This document shows positions 8,498 through 17,697 of a stretch of 64,000 nt of DNA, in pieces; the stretch's first letter is position 1, and each line of letters begins with the position of its first letter. The notes below the pieces were generated by a model. That model did no database searches and was not told where the DNA came from. It saw only the letters and a program-made list of their open reading frames with translations. The translations under genes and the position numbers were made by a program. Source of the DNA: Methanococcoides orientis (GTDB lineage: Archaea > Halobacteriota > Methanosarcinia > Methanosarcinales > Methanosarcinaceae); the NCBI RefSeq assembly GCF_021184045.1, contig NZ_CP073710.1:1-64000 (forward strand), in the 5' to 3' direction.

Positions 8498-9658
8498 TCA
8501 GTCCAGGTCAGGGTTGATTATGGTCTCCTTTATCCTTGAGCCTGATTTTATCTTGATCTCCGGCCATATCTTTACATCGGAATGGATGGTTGCATCATCT
8601 TTGATGTTTACACGGGGGCCAATAACCGTTCCGTTCTCCATGCTGCAGTTCTTTCCGATTACCGTATTGTTGTCGATAATTGATCCGGATGCATTGGAGT
8701 TGTTTCCGATAGTGACATCGTTGAATATGTATGACGATAATATCCTGCAGTTATCTTTGATGACACAGTTGGAACCAATGGCTGTGTATGGTCCTATCAG
8801 GACGTTGTCTCCGATAGTTGTGTTTTCCCCGATGACAATTGGTCCTACAAGTGCGGAGTTTGAACCTACGACCACGTTGTTCCCTATCTTGAGGGGTCCG
8901 ACGATACGTGCATTCTTTGTCTTGAAGTTACCTTCGATGGAGGTTCCAGGGAGGGAGTCGAGCATCCATCTCTGTGCCTGTCTGTATGCGTTCGCACTTC
9001 CCACATCCGTCCAGTGGCCACGTACAAGCATGCCATTGATCGGCTTGTCCTTTTCCATCAATGCTGGGAAAAGATCCTTTGCAAAATCATATTGCTTTCC
9101 TTCAGGTATCCAGTCGAATATCTCTGGACTGCACATATATATGCCTGTGCTTGCGAGATTGCTGAAAATTTCTCCAGGGCCTGGCTTTTCAAAAAAGCGG
9201 TGTATCCTGTTGTTGACATCCATGTCAGCGATACCGAACTCCCTTGGATCGTCAATGGACATCAGTCCGATAGTAACTACAGCATCGTTGATCTCATGGA
9301 AACGGTACATATTGCGAAGGTTAAGGTCCATGACATGGTCTCCGCCTACAATAATGAATGGCTCGTCCTTAAGGTACTTTTCTGCGTTCTTCACACCGCC
9401 GGCAGTACCGAGTTTTTTCTCTTCATAGACGTAGTCGATATGTACTCCATACATACGTCCGTCCCCAAGGCTCTCTTCGATCTTTTCTGCCATATATCCG
9501 ATCGTAATGACGATCTCAGTGAAACCCTCTTTTGCGAGGTGCTCTATCAGATGAACAACTGATGGCTTGTTCAGGATAGGTATGCTTGGCTTTGGTCTTT
9601 CAAAAGTTAAAGGGCGAAGTCGTGTGCCTTCCCCTCCGCACATGATACACGCTTTCAT
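8498..9658 (-). CDS. NDP-sugar pyrophosphorylase with left-handed beta-helix domain
   Basis: A 386-residue enzyme predicted to make an NDP-sugar from NTP and sugar-1-phosphate. The N-terminal nucleotidyltransferase fold starts MKACIMCGGEGTRLRPLTFE with the GGxGTRL signature and KP at residues 23-24. Catalytic-site residues include the VGGDHVMDLN segment. From about residue 235 there are hexapeptide repeats (IGNNVVVGSNSALVGPIVIG), giving the C-terminal left-handed beta helix. The sugar could be mannose (GDP-mannose type), glucose or N-acetylglucosamine; the family is too broad to decide. It is the first gene of a two-gene unit with the flippase-like protein and supplies an activated sugar for surface glycosylation or lipid decoration. 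Confidence 0.9.
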   Translation of the reverse strand: MKACIMCGGEGTRLRPLTFERPKPSIPILNKPSVVHLIEHLAKEGFTEIVITIGYMAEKIEESLGDGRMYGVHIDYVYEEKKLGTAGGVKNAEKYLKDEPFIIVGGDHVMDLNLRNMYRFHEINDAVVTIGLMSIDDPREFGIADMDVNNRIHRFFEKPGPGEIFSNLASTGIYMCSPEIFDWIPEGKQYDFAKDLFPALMEKDKPINGMLVRGHWTDVGSANAYRQAQRWMLDSLPGTSIEGNFKTKNARIVGPLKIGNNVVVGSNSALVGPIVIGENTTIGDNVLIGPYTAIGSNCVIKDNCRILSSYIFNDVTIGNNSNASGSIIDNNTVIGKNCSMENGTVIGPRVNIKDDATIHSDVKIWPEIKIKSGSRIKETIINPDLD

Positions 9659-9718
9659 ACCTCAGAAGATGACCTTTTCACTTATATTGTTACCGTTATA
9701 AAATTTTCAAGATCAGTT

Positions 9719-10099
9719 TCAGAAGATTTTGACATCGTTTGCCTTCTGGACAATGATCTCAAGCTCCCCTTCATATTCATCCAGTATGCCGGTAACACGT
9801 ACCTGGTCATTGGTGGATATCTTTTCATTGATCTCTTCAGCTCCACGGTTGTTTGGTACAAAGATCGCTATGGGTTGTGTGTTGTGATCGACTTCCAGAA
9901 TAAGGTGGTCTCCGGTGTATGTGATCCGCTTGCTCAGGACCGTTCCTTCCACAAAGACCTTCTCTCCAAGTTCGGATGAATCTGTTAGTGGCTGGATGTC
10001 TCCTGTCAGCTCCCCGGGAAGGTATGTAAAATAAGCTACTGCAAGTGACAGGATGGTCATCACCAGCAGGACTACTACGATCTTTTCTTCCTTTTCCAT
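9719..10099 (-). CDS. Membrane-anchored OB-fold protein
   Basis: A 126-residue protein with one N-terminal membrane helix (IVVVLLVMTILSLAVAYFTY) and a C-terminal OB-fold-like domain (VFVEGTVLSKRITYTGDHLI, NDQVRVTGILDEYEGELEI). The outward-facing domain recalls the small nucleic-acid-binding OB-fold proteins of methanogens, but binding has not been shown and it may simply be a structural beta barrel. It follows the FKBP lipoprotein gene by 23 bases in the same direction, so the two are probably cotranscribed. Confidence 0.75.
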   Translation of the reverse strand: MEKEEKIVVVLLVMTILSLAVAYFTYLPGELTGDIQPLTDSSELGEKVFVEGTVLSKRITYTGDHLILEVDHNTQPIAIFVPNNRGAEEINEKISTNDQVRVTGILDEYEGELEIIVQKANDVKIF

Positions 10100-10122
10100 C
10101 CTTGATCAAATGTTATTTTGTT

Positions 10123-10848
10123 TTATTCTTGTCCGATAGATACCAGTGTTATCTTGAAGACAAGTGTCTTTCCTGCAAGGTGGTGATTGTAGTCAATGAA
10201 TGCATGTGTGTCGTTCATTTTAGCTACAGTTACCTGTCCGTGCTGGGTGTAAAGTGGCATTCCTACCTCAGGCTCGATCCCCATCTCTTTGAGATGATTG
10301 ATCTCTATTGGCTGGACAAGTTCCTCGTCGTACTCTCCATATGCATCTACTGCCGGCATCGTTACTGTACGTTCCTCTCCGATCTCCATTCCGATTACAC
10401 CATTGTCAAAGCCCTTGATCATCTGGCCAGCACCCACAGTGAATCCAAGCGGACTGTATTCCCTTGCAGGGTTGTATTGTCCGGCTTCCTTTGCGACCTC
10501 TTCCAGTGATGTGTCAAAAATTGTTCCATCTTCAAGCTGGCCAATATAATTGACAGTGATAGTATCTCCTTCTTTTACCATAGTATCTTCCTGATTCCCT
10601 GAATTGCTTGCATTAAAGTTGTCTTCTTCGTTTACGGTTGCATTTTCTTGCTCCATGGGATCAGTTACATTGGAGCGGCTTTCTTCCACAATTGTATCAT
10701 TTTGAACTCCGGGATTATTTGCATTAGTGTAGTCTGCTTCGTTACCTATTGTATCTTCTTTGTCCACGGAATTGCTTGTACAACCGCTAATGAGGACTAT
10801 GCCTGCAAGTATAACAAGTAATATTGCTTTTTTCATTGGAATCAACAT
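10123..10848 (-). CDS. FKBP-type peptidyl-prolyl isomerase lipoprotein (SlyD-like)
   Basis: A 241-residue exported isomerase/chaperone. The N-terminus is a lipoprotein signal ending at a lipobox (LVISGC-like; Cys about residue 23, sequence VLISGCTSNS). A Glu/Asn/Asp-rich repetitive spacer to about residue 92 follows. The FKBP domain starts at DTITVNYIGQLEDGTIFDTS and contains FTVGAGQMIKGFDNGVIGM. An inserted-in-flap segment of the archaeal long FKBP/SlyD type is visible between MPAVDAYGEYDEE and FKITLVSIG. It probably helps fold proteins outside the cytoplasmic membrane. Two starts are possible, 10848 and the ATG at 10836 (MKKAILLVIL); neither has a strong ribosome-binding site. Confidence 0.9.
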   Translation of the reverse strand: MLIPMKKAILLVILAGIVLISGCTSNSVDKEDTIGNEADYTNANNPGVQNDTIVEESRSNVTDPMEQENATVNEEDNFNASNSGNQEDTMVKEGDTITVNYIGQLEDGTIFDTSLEEVAKEAGQYNPAREYSPLGFTVGAGQMIKGFDNGVIGMEIGEERTVTMPAVDAYGEYDEELVQPIEINHLKEMGIEPEVGMPLYTQHGQVTVAKMNDTHAFIDYNHHLAGKTLVFKITLVSIGQE

Positions 10849-11404
10849 TTCTAAACATATAATATGTGATAAGCATTTTGATATTCTATATTTGAGTTTC
10901 TATATGTTTTATTCTTATTTTCTGTGATTCTACTTATAATAAACACTCAATTTGTAGCACAAAAATTCAATTAAGTATGACTTATTGGTTTTTTTGTATA
11001 TTTGCCAAATTATGTACTCTTAAGTTTTCAAATATATTATTGTACACTTAATTTATATGGTAATTGTATGTTTATTTTCTTTTTTAGGGCGTTTGTGCCT
11101 TAATTCTATGAGTTTTTAGTTTCACTTTTTCGAAATGTGATTCTCTACTTCGTTTCTAAATAAGGTTACATATATTTGTTATAAATCCTACATAACTATT
11201 GTTATGCATCATATATATAATTCAAAAACTAATCTTTATATATTATCATACTATTATTTGTGGCACTCAATTATACTTGTGTAATTTAGTATAACATCAT
11301 ATTTGACTTAGTATAGTGTAATAATTATCAATTTGGATGGTAGGCATGTTGCTATTAACATACATTTTATGCAAAAGTTTAAAATTTTCAAGAGGTGACT
11401 GTGA
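10849..11404. other. AT-rich intergenic region before the CobN-like operon
   Basis: These 556 bases separate the leftward FKBP gene from the rightward DUF2162 gene. They are very AT-rich with several TATA-like stretches (for example TATATATAA near 11210-11222) and no coding potential. A GAGGTGA ribosome-binding site at about 11393 precedes the ATG at 11405. The length suggests a regulated promoter with a long leader for the downstream operon, but I see no riboswitch I recognise. Confidence 0.5.
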
Positions 11405-12079
11405 ATGAACATGGTGCTTCTCACTGTTGTGGGAATCCTGATGGCCATTCTTCTGTTTGGTGTTAAGACCGGGATTGGCTGTGGTTTTTCCAATCGCAGC
11501 ACAAAAGAGATCCTTGCGATCGGTGGCAGCTATTTCATTTTGTCATTGATAATAGGCAGTCTTATTGGATATGTAGATCAGTCAAACCTTGACCTGATCG
11601 CAAGCATGGGAATGTCCCTTCACGTTCTGGTTGCGTTGCTCCTCATCGGGGCAGGTATCTACACCCAGAAACAGTGGAACTGTGGTTGTGATGTTTCCCA
11701 TCGCACATTCCTTGTGATTTCCCTGCCATGTCCGGTCTGCCTGACAGCGCTCTTCATCTCCTGTATGCTTCTGGCAACATCTCTTGAGATGAGTGGGCTC
11801 TGGATCGGGTTGCTTGTGGGCGTTGTTTTCTTCGTCTCTGTGGTTGCATCTTCTCTTCTTTGCAAGAAGTTGAACAAGACCCCGGAGACACTTGGTAACG
11901 TCATGATGATCCTTGGTATCTACTATCTCATGGGAGCCATCCTTGTACCTACTTACATTAAAACAAAACAGATGAACATCCCTCCGTATTCCGCACCGCC
12001 TTTGGAGATTCTTCCATTCGTGGTCTTTGCAATATTCATTGCCGGGGGATTTGTTCTTGATAAAATTAGGAGTAACTAA
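11405..12079 (+). CDS. DUF2162 putative transporter (integral membrane)
   Basis: A 224-residue protein with about seven hydrophobic helices, matching the methanogen DUF2162 'putative transporter' group. Cysteines near the membrane boundary stand out: KTGIGCGF at residues 21-28, WNCGCDVSH near 96, and LPCPVCLTALFISC around 110-125. These could bind a metal or form disulfides. It is first in an operon with ExbB-like, ExbD-like and CobN-like genes, separated by 2, -4 and about 138 bases. By context it could move a metal ion or tetrapyrrole or serve as the energised partner; this is inference. Confidence 0.82.
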   Translation: MNMVLLTVVGILMAILLFGVKTGIGCGFSNRSTKEILAIGGSYFILSLIIGSLIGYVDQSNLDLIASMGMSLHVLVALLLIGAGIYTQKQWNCGCDVSHRTFLVISLPCPVCLTALFISCMLLATSLEMSGLWIGLLVGVVFFVSVVASSLLCKKLNKTPETLGNVMMILGIYYLMGAILVPTYIKTKQMNIPPYSAPPLEILPFVVFAIFIAGGFVLDKIRSN

Positions 12080-12081
12080 AT

Positions 12082-12705
12082 ATGGCTATTGATTCTTCTT
12101 TGTTCCAGATAATGTATACTGCTTCAGCTGCCATGCTGTATCCGGTGGTCATACTTTTGATCCTGGCAGTTACGGTATCGCTTGGTCTGATCGGTGAGTT
12201 CATCTCGGAATATGCAAAACGTCATCGAAATGTCAAGCAACTTGAGCAGATAGGCAGAAACGTCAAGGAGAATGTAAACAAATCCTCCTACGATGAAGCC
12301 GCATCACATCTTCTTAAGCTTGAACAGAACCAGCTTGTCACATCGTTTGCAAACGATGCAGCAGATCATCTGAAAAAGAACACTCTTTCTTCTATAGGAT
12401 GGCTGTCCGAAGAGTATGAAGTCAGAATGACAAAACGCCTGGAGCAAACAAAGATACTGTCTACAGTAGCCCCTATGCTCGGACTGATGGGAACTTTAAT
12501 TCCACTGGGTCCCGCACTCATTGGTCTTGCACAGGGTGACATTCTCCAGCTTGCTAACAACCTGATGATCGCTTTTGCTACAACAGTGCTTGGTCTTTTT
12601 GCAGGTATCGTGGGGTACGTACTTACATTGATCAGGAAGAGGTGGTACTGGCAGGATATGGCAGACATTGATTATCTTGTTGATTCTTTGGAGACCGAAC
12701 AATGA
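12082..12705 (+). CDS. MotA/TolQ/ExbB-family proton channel subunit
   Basis: A 207-residue membrane protein with an N-terminal helix (MLYPVVILLILAVTVSLGLI), a cytoplasmic domain, and two C-terminal helices carrying the family core (LSTVAPMLGLMGTLIPLGPA, FATTVLGLFAGIVGYVL). This is the ExbB/TolQ layout, in which the complex uses the ion gradient to do work on a partner outside the membrane. The start follows AGGAGTAACTAAAT. Its stop overlaps the next start (ATGA), so it is translationally coupled to the DUF2149 protein, the likely ExbD equivalent. No TonB-like gene is visible. Confidence 0.9.
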   Translation: MAIDSSLFQIMYTASAAMLYPVVILLILAVTVSLGLIGEFISEYAKRHRNVKQLEQIGRNVKENVNKSSYDEAASHLLKLEQNQLVTSFANDAADHLKKNTLSSIGWLSEEYEVRMTKRLEQTKILSTVAPMLGLMGTLIPLGPALIGLAQGDILQLANNLMIAFATTVLGLFAGIVGYVLTLIRKRWYWQDMADIDYLVDSLETEQ

Positions 12706-13061
12706 GAAGGAAAAGGTATCATCGACCGGGCATCCTCTATGAAGAAGAAGATCAGAACCCTCTTACTGGAGTGGCTAACCTCTTCGATGTTGCCATGGTT
12801 TTCTCAGTAGCTCTATTGATAGCTCTTGTGATGTCTTTCCAGCTCCCTGAGCTTCTCAGTCCTACTGAAGATATCACTATCGTAAAGAATCCTGGTCAGG
12901 AGAATATGAAGATCATAGTCAAGGAAGGGCAGGATATAGAAGTGCTGAACATGACCGAACAGATCGGTGGAGGTACTGGTGAAGCACTGGGTACTGCTTA
13001 CAAACTGGCGGATGGTCGTGTTATCTACGTTCCTGATTCTGGGAATGAGACGAGCACCTGA
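12702..13061 (+). CDS. DUF2149 protein, ExbD-like partner
   Basis: A 119-residue protein with one transmembrane helix (FDVAMVFSVALLIALVMSF) after a 30-residue cytoplasmic N-terminus and an outside domain ending YKLADGRVIYVPDSGN. This is the topology and size of ExbD/TolR. In ExbD the helix carries a proton-accepting Asp; here the Asp in NLFDVAMVF at the start of the helix is the candidate. It overlaps the ExbB-like gene by four bases, which supports a two-part motor. What it drives is probably the CobN-like protein encoded next; this is inferred from gene order. Confidence 0.82.
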   Translation: MRRKRYHRPGILYEEEDQNPLTGVANLFDVAMVFSVALLIALVMSFQLPELLSPTEDITIVKNPGQENMKIIVKEGQDIEVLNMTEQIGGGTGEALGTAYKLADGRVIYVPDSGNETST

Positions 13062-13135
13062 TTCTTTCGAGTGTGTGGAAATTATTAGTGAAAATAGAAT
13101 GAATTTAGAATAAAGTGTGTGGATAATGAAAGTTT

Positions 13136-13177
13136 AGACATCCCGGTACAGCCTGCAAGCAAAGTGCCGGGATGTCT
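13136..13177 (+). promoter_or_regulatory. 14-bp stem hairpin in the leader of the CobN-like gene
   Basis: The arms are AGACATCCCGGTAC (13136-13149) and GTGCCGGGATGTCT (13164-13177), complementary throughout with one G-U pair and a 14-base loop. It lies 22 bases before the ATG at 13200. There is no T-run after it, so it is not a standard terminator. It may be an mRNA processing or stability element that lets the CobN-like gene be expressed differently from the three genes upstream. Confidence 0.7.
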
Positions 13178-13199
13178 TGCACATTATCGGGTGGATAAT

Positions 13200-16100
13200 A
13201 TGCGAAACATGAAACATCAGTTACTACTATTAAGTGTTTTGATTTTATTGGCGTTTTCGCCAGTGGTATCGGCAGGAGAACAGGTAAACATTACTTTGAT
13301 CACTTATAGTGATGGAGCAGTAATAGATTATGCTAAGGAAGCAACCCCTTACAATGAAAGCATAAATGTTACCTATCACTCCACGAAGTACAATCTTTCT
13401 GAGATCGACCTTAGCAATCAGGATGTCATTTTTACATATATGCTGTGGCATCCTAAGTATGACGAGTTCGCAGATGAGATGGAAAAAGCAAAGGCTAACG
13501 GAACTGTGCTCATTAATATTGCAAGTTATATCAATTCTTCAATATTGGATTCGATGTATGACTACGATTTCTCGGGTGGCCAACCATATGAGAGTTTTGA
13601 TGAACAATACTTCTTCAACATGGGTATGCAGGAAGAGTTCCTGAAAGAGAATGCTGAGAATTTCCTTGTGTATCTGGCCAAGAACTATAGCAGCAAGACA
13701 ACTTTGACAAGCAGCTGGACCTATGCTGAACCTATATTGCTTCCGCAGGGTATCTATCATCCTGACACAGATGCATATTGGTTCGATACTCCTGAAGACT
13801 ATTTCGAATGGTACCAGAACGATTCCAATGGTGAACATTTCATATATGATCCTACAAAGCCAACTGTGGGAATATGGTTCCATAAGTCCGATTACAAGGA
13901 TGGGAATACAGAGGTAGTAGATGCTCTGATACGTGATCTGGAAAGCAAGGATTGCAATGTCATTGCCGGGTTTGATACTTTCCATGATATTTCCGGTTTC
14001 TACTGTGATGGAAATGGCACACCTTTAGTCCAATGTATGATTTCTCTTAAGAGCTTCGGACTCGATGTTGGTGAAGAAGAGGGTTATGGGCATGATGAAT
14101 TGACAAACCTCAATGTTCCTGTGTTAAAAGGAATGGTGGCTGATCCTTCTTCTGGTGATCCTGCTGATGCAAACAGGGGTATTTCCAATCAGGAAGCAAC
14201 ACGTAAGACCGTTCTTCCGAACATCGACGGTATGTTCGAGTACATCGTACTTGGTCACCAGGAAAAGATCTCCTGGGGAGTATATGAATACGTACCAAAT
14301 GCTGCCCAGATCGACTGGATGGCAAACCGTTCGATCGAATGGGCTGAGCTCAAAAGGAGTGATGACGGGGACAAAAAGGTTGCTGTGATCTATTACAACT
14401 ACCCTCCTGGTAAGGACAGCATTGGAGCCAGCTATCTGGACAGCATGGCCAGTATTATGAATCTCCTTGACAAAATGAATGAAAGTGGTTACTACCTTAC
14501 CGATACTCCGGAAAACACTACTGATCTGCTTGATAAAGTTAAAAAACAAGGTATAAATGTTGGTTCCTGGGCACCGGGTGTTCTCGATGAGATGGTCGAG
14601 AACCGCACAGAATGGGGTGTTCAGCTCATTCCTGTTGAGACCTATCATCAGTGGTTCGAGCAGGAGATACCGGAAAACCTGCGTACTCAGGTAATTAATG
14701 AATGGGGGGAGCCCTGGTCCGAAGATTTCACTGAAGATAAAATGTTTATGATCTGGGAGAATGAGTCCGGCAGGTACATTGTTATTCCTACTGTACAGTG
14801 TGGTAATGTCTGGCTGATGCCTCAGCCTGCTCGTGGAATGACGCAGAATGACAATGTGCTGTATCACAGTTCATTGGTGCCTCCGCCACACCAGTACATA
14901 GCTTTCTACCTCTGGCTGAATGACGATTGGGATGCTGATGCAGTTATACATCTGGGTACCCATGGAACCCATGAATGGCTTCCTGGACTTGCTTATGGTA
15001 TGAACAGAACTGCAGATTGGGCACCTTTATTGCTTCAGGACATGCCTAACATTTACCCATATATTGTGGCAAATGTTGGTGAAGGACTGACTGCGGAATA
15101 CAGGGGAAATGCGCTGATCATCGACCACCTTACGCCAACTCTTGAGCGCGGTGGTCTGCACGCAGAGATGGCAGACCTCTCAAGCAACATACAGACATAT
15201 TACGATCCCGGAATGGCCGATGAAGTAAGGGTCGGTTACAGGCTGACCATCATTAACCAGATGGTAGATCTCAACCTGCACGAGGACCTGAATGTTGATG
15301 AGGCTACATTGGAACTGTATCGTACCAATGACACTCAGTTCCAGCTATTTTTGAAGAATGTACTCCATGAGTATCTGGAAGAGATCTCTGAGGAGAACAT
15401 ACCTTACGGATTCCATGTTCTTGGTGAAGTTCCACCTATGAACGCTTCAGGTCCGGAAGGTGACCAGATGTCAGCAATGGTGAGGGCAATGCTGGGAAGT
15501 TCATTCCAGAATAACGTTGCAGGCGCCTTCTATTACAATGAGGCAGAGTATCCGATGGGTATTCCTCTGAATGATACTAAGATCGATCTGATGGTATGGG
15601 AAGTTGTGACCAACGGCAACAGTCCTGCTAATGCTCAGGATCTTGTATATGGTCTTAATAATTCCTCGATCACATCTGATCTTGAAAGGGGAATTCTTTA
15701 CAAGGATAACCTGATCGCTTCCGCCGATGAGCTGGATCGTGTAATATCTGCACTTGACGCTGGTTTCGTTCCGGCAGGCCCGGGCAGGGACCCTATCCAG
15801 AATCCGGATTCCATCCCAACCGGACGTAATTTCTATGGTGTGGATTCCAGATTATATCCTTCGGAAGTGACCTGGGAATTGGGTTCATTGCTTGCCCAGA
15901 GCATGCTTGAGGATTACTACGAAAAACACGGTACATATCCAGAGAAAGTTTCATTTTCAAGATTTGGTGTCGAGTTCATAAGGGATCATGGTACACTTGA
16001 AGCAGAAGTTCTCTACCTGCTTGGAGTAAAACCTGTTTGGGATGAGACTTCTAAACAGGTCGTAAGTCTTGAACTTATGAATGAGTCGGAACTTTTGCCA

Positions 16101-17519
16101 AACTATGATCCATCAATGCCGGGTAGACCACGTATCGATATTGTATACACCACTGCGGGTATGCGTGATGCTTTCCCTGACAAGATCAAGATGATCGATG
16201 AGGCGGTAAGGATGGCAAATGAGGCACCTGCAGGCAACTACACAAATTACGTCAACCAGAGTACCCAGAATGTCAAACAGGCTCTGATAGATGCAGGCTA
16301 TGATGAAGAAACGGCTTCTCAGCTTTCTACCATGCGTTGTTTTGCAGTGCGTGATGGGACCTATGAGATCGGAGTTGCTAATGCAATAGGTGCAAGCGGT
16401 ACCTGGGACAATGAGGCAACGATAGCTGAACTCTACCTGAACAAAATGGGTTATGGATATGGTACTGATATCTGGGGCTATCAGAGTTCGGATCTCCTTA
16501 CTGAGAACCTGAGAAATGTGGGTGCTTCCGTACATTCAGATTCATCTAACCTGTATGATACTCTGGACAATGACGATGTTTTCCAGTATTTCGGTGGACT
16601 GAACCTTGCAACAAGGCATGTTTCCGGTGAGACTCCTGAGATGTATATCTCAGACACGAGGAATCCTGCTGAAAGTGGAATGGTCACTATGAAGGAATAT
16701 CTGGACAAGAACCTCCGTTCAAGATACTACAATCAGGAATGGATCGAAGGAATGCAGGCTTCAGGTTATGCAGGTGGTAAGATGTTCTCAGAGTTCGTGG
16801 AGAATCTCTGGGGATGGGAAGTCACAAATCCTGAACTTGTTGATGATAGTGATTGGGAAATGGTCTATGAAAAGTTCATAAATGATCCTGAAATGCAGGA
16901 GTGGTTCCAGGAGAACAATCCTGATGCTTATCAGTCAATGACTGGAAGGATGCTCGAGGTCATACGCAAGGATTATATGGATGATCCATCCGATGAGATG
17001 TTCCAGAACCTGATGAAGGAGTATGTCGAGTCGGTAGTTGAGAATGGGGTTTCCTGTTGTCATCACACCTGCGGAAATCCGATGCTTAACAGCTATGTGG
17101 TTGAAGGCCTGATGTCGGTTCCTGGTGTTGTTAGCGAAGAAACACTGGCTGAGTTCATCAAGAAGATAGAAGAGGCAAATCAGGCAAAATTGGAAATGCC
17201 GTCTGAATCTTCTCCGAAGTCTTCTTCCAGCAGCGGTGGGGTTGGCAGTGCACAGATTGTGAATTCCTCGACTACAGGTTCCGGATCAAACCAGACTGCT
17301 ATCTCCGATGGTGGTTATGGTGACTCATTGGATGATCCGTCGCTTGATTCTTCAACATCAAATGAAGGGTATGTAGAGGGCTATGAGATGACCAAGGAGA
17401 ATGTCAGGAAAGATGAATCCGGTGGTTCTTCTTTCTCAGGAAGTGACGTCTTCGGAATCGTATTTGTACTTGCTGTTGTTGGTGTGATGTACCTTGGGTT
17501 CAGGAGAAGGCGACTCTAA
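13200..17519 (+). CDS. Exported, membrane-anchored CobN-like chelatase
   Basis: A 1439-residue protein of the CobN/BchH large-subunit chelatase family. It starts with a signal peptide (MRNMKHQLLLLSVLILLAFS, cleavage near VVSAGEQ) at an ATG with a GGGTGG ribosome-binding site. The CobN core is clear: AVIHLGTHGTHEWLPGLAYG, followed by YIVANVGEGLTAEYRGNALI and the later PAGPGRDPIQNPDSIPTGRN and SRFGVEFIRDHG regions. The last 150 residues are a Ser/Gly/Asn linker, one transmembrane helix (VFGIVFVLAVVGVMYLGF) and a basic RRRRL tail. Classical CobN inserts Co into a corrin ring in the cytoplasm with CobS/CobT. This one should sit outside the cell, with an ExbB/ExbD-like pair instead of AAA partners. 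It may insert, remove or capture metal or tetrapyrrole at the surface. Confidence 0.92.
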   Translation: MRNMKHQLLLLSVLILLAFSPVVSAGEQVNITLITYSDGAVIDYAKEATPYNESINVTYHSTKYNLSEIDLSNQDVIFTYMLWHPKYDEFADEMEKAKANGTVLINIASYINSSILDSMYDYDFSGGQPYESFDEQYFFNMGMQEEFLKENAENFLVYLAKNYSSKTTLTSSWTYAEPILLPQGIYHPDTDAYWFDTPEDYFEWYQNDSNGEHFIYDPTKPTVGIWFHKSDYKDGNTEVVDALIRDLESKDCNVIAGFDTFHDISGFYCDGNGTPLVQCMISLKSFGLDVGEEEGYGHDELTNLNVPVLKGMVADPSSGDPADANRGISNQEATRKTVLPNIDGMFEYIVLGHQEKISWGVYEYVPNAAQIDWMANRSIEWAELKRSDDGDKKVAVIYYNYPPGKDSIGASYLDSMASIMNLLDKMNESGYYLTDTPENTTDLLDKVKKQGINVGSWAPGVLDEMVENRTEWGVQLIPVETYHQWFEQEIPENLRTQVINEWGEPWSEDFTEDKMFMIWENESGRYIVIPTVQCGNVWLMPQPARGMTQNDNVLYHSSLVPPPHQYIAFYLWLNDDWDADAVIHLGTHGTHEWLPGLAYGMNRTADWAPLLLQDMPNIYPYIVANVGEGLTAEYRGNALIIDHLTPTLERGGLHAEMADLSSNIQTYYDPGMADEVRVGYRLTIINQMVDLNLHEDLNVDEATLELYRTNDTQFQLFLKNVLHEYLEEISEENIPYGFHVLGEVPPMNASGPEGDQMSAMVRAMLGSSFQNNVAGAFYYNEAEYPMGIPLNDTKIDLMVWEVVTNGNSPANAQDLVYGLNNSSITSDLERGILYKDNLIASADELDRVISALDAGFVPAGPGRDPIQNPDSIPTGRNFYGVDSRLYPSEVTWELGSLLAQSMLEDYYEKHGTYPEKVSFSRFGVEFIRDHGTLEAEVLYLLGVKPVWDETSKQVVSLELMNESELLPNYDPSMPGRPRIDIVYTTAGMRDAFPDKIKMIDEAVRMANEAPAGNYTNYVNQSTQNVKQALIDAGYDEETASQLSTMRCFAVRDGTYEIGVANAIGASGTWDNEATIAELYLNKMGYGYGTDIWGYQSSDLLTENLRNVGASVHSDSSNLYDTLDNDDVFQYFGGLNLATRHVSGETPEMYISDTRNPAESGMVTMKEYLDKNLRSRYYNQEWIEGMQASGYAGGKMFSEFVENLWGWEVTNPELVDDSDWEMVYEKFINDPEMQEWFQENNPDAYQSMTGRMLEVIRKDYMDDPSDEMFQNLMKEYVESVVENGVSCCHHTCGNPMLNSYVVEGLMSVPGVVSEETLAEFIKKIEEANQAKLEMPSESSPKSSSSSGGVGSAQIVNSSTTGSGSNQTAISDGGYGDSLDDPSLDSSTSNEGYVEGYEMTKENVRKDESGGSSFSGSDVFGIVFVLAVVGVMYLGFRRRRL

Positions 17520-17524
17520 GTTAT

Positions 17525-17572
17525 GAACACCCATCTGGGTGTTCTTCTTTCTTTTTATTTTTCTGTTTTCCT
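17525..17572 (+). terminator. Hairpin terminator after the CobN-like gene
   Basis: The perfect 9-bp arms GAACACCCA and TGGGTGTTC (17525-17533 and 17536-17544) have a 2-base loop and are followed by a T-rich tract. It begins six bases after the stop codon and closes the four-gene operon. Confidence 0.8.
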
Positions 17573-17697
17573 TTTTAATCTGTTTTATTCTACATTTATT
17601 ATCATCTAAAACAATTACAATTAAAAATAATTAAAGTTTGTTTTATTACGAATGAGTTTTTACTACTTCATTACCTGATCTTCTGGTGTTGATCGAA

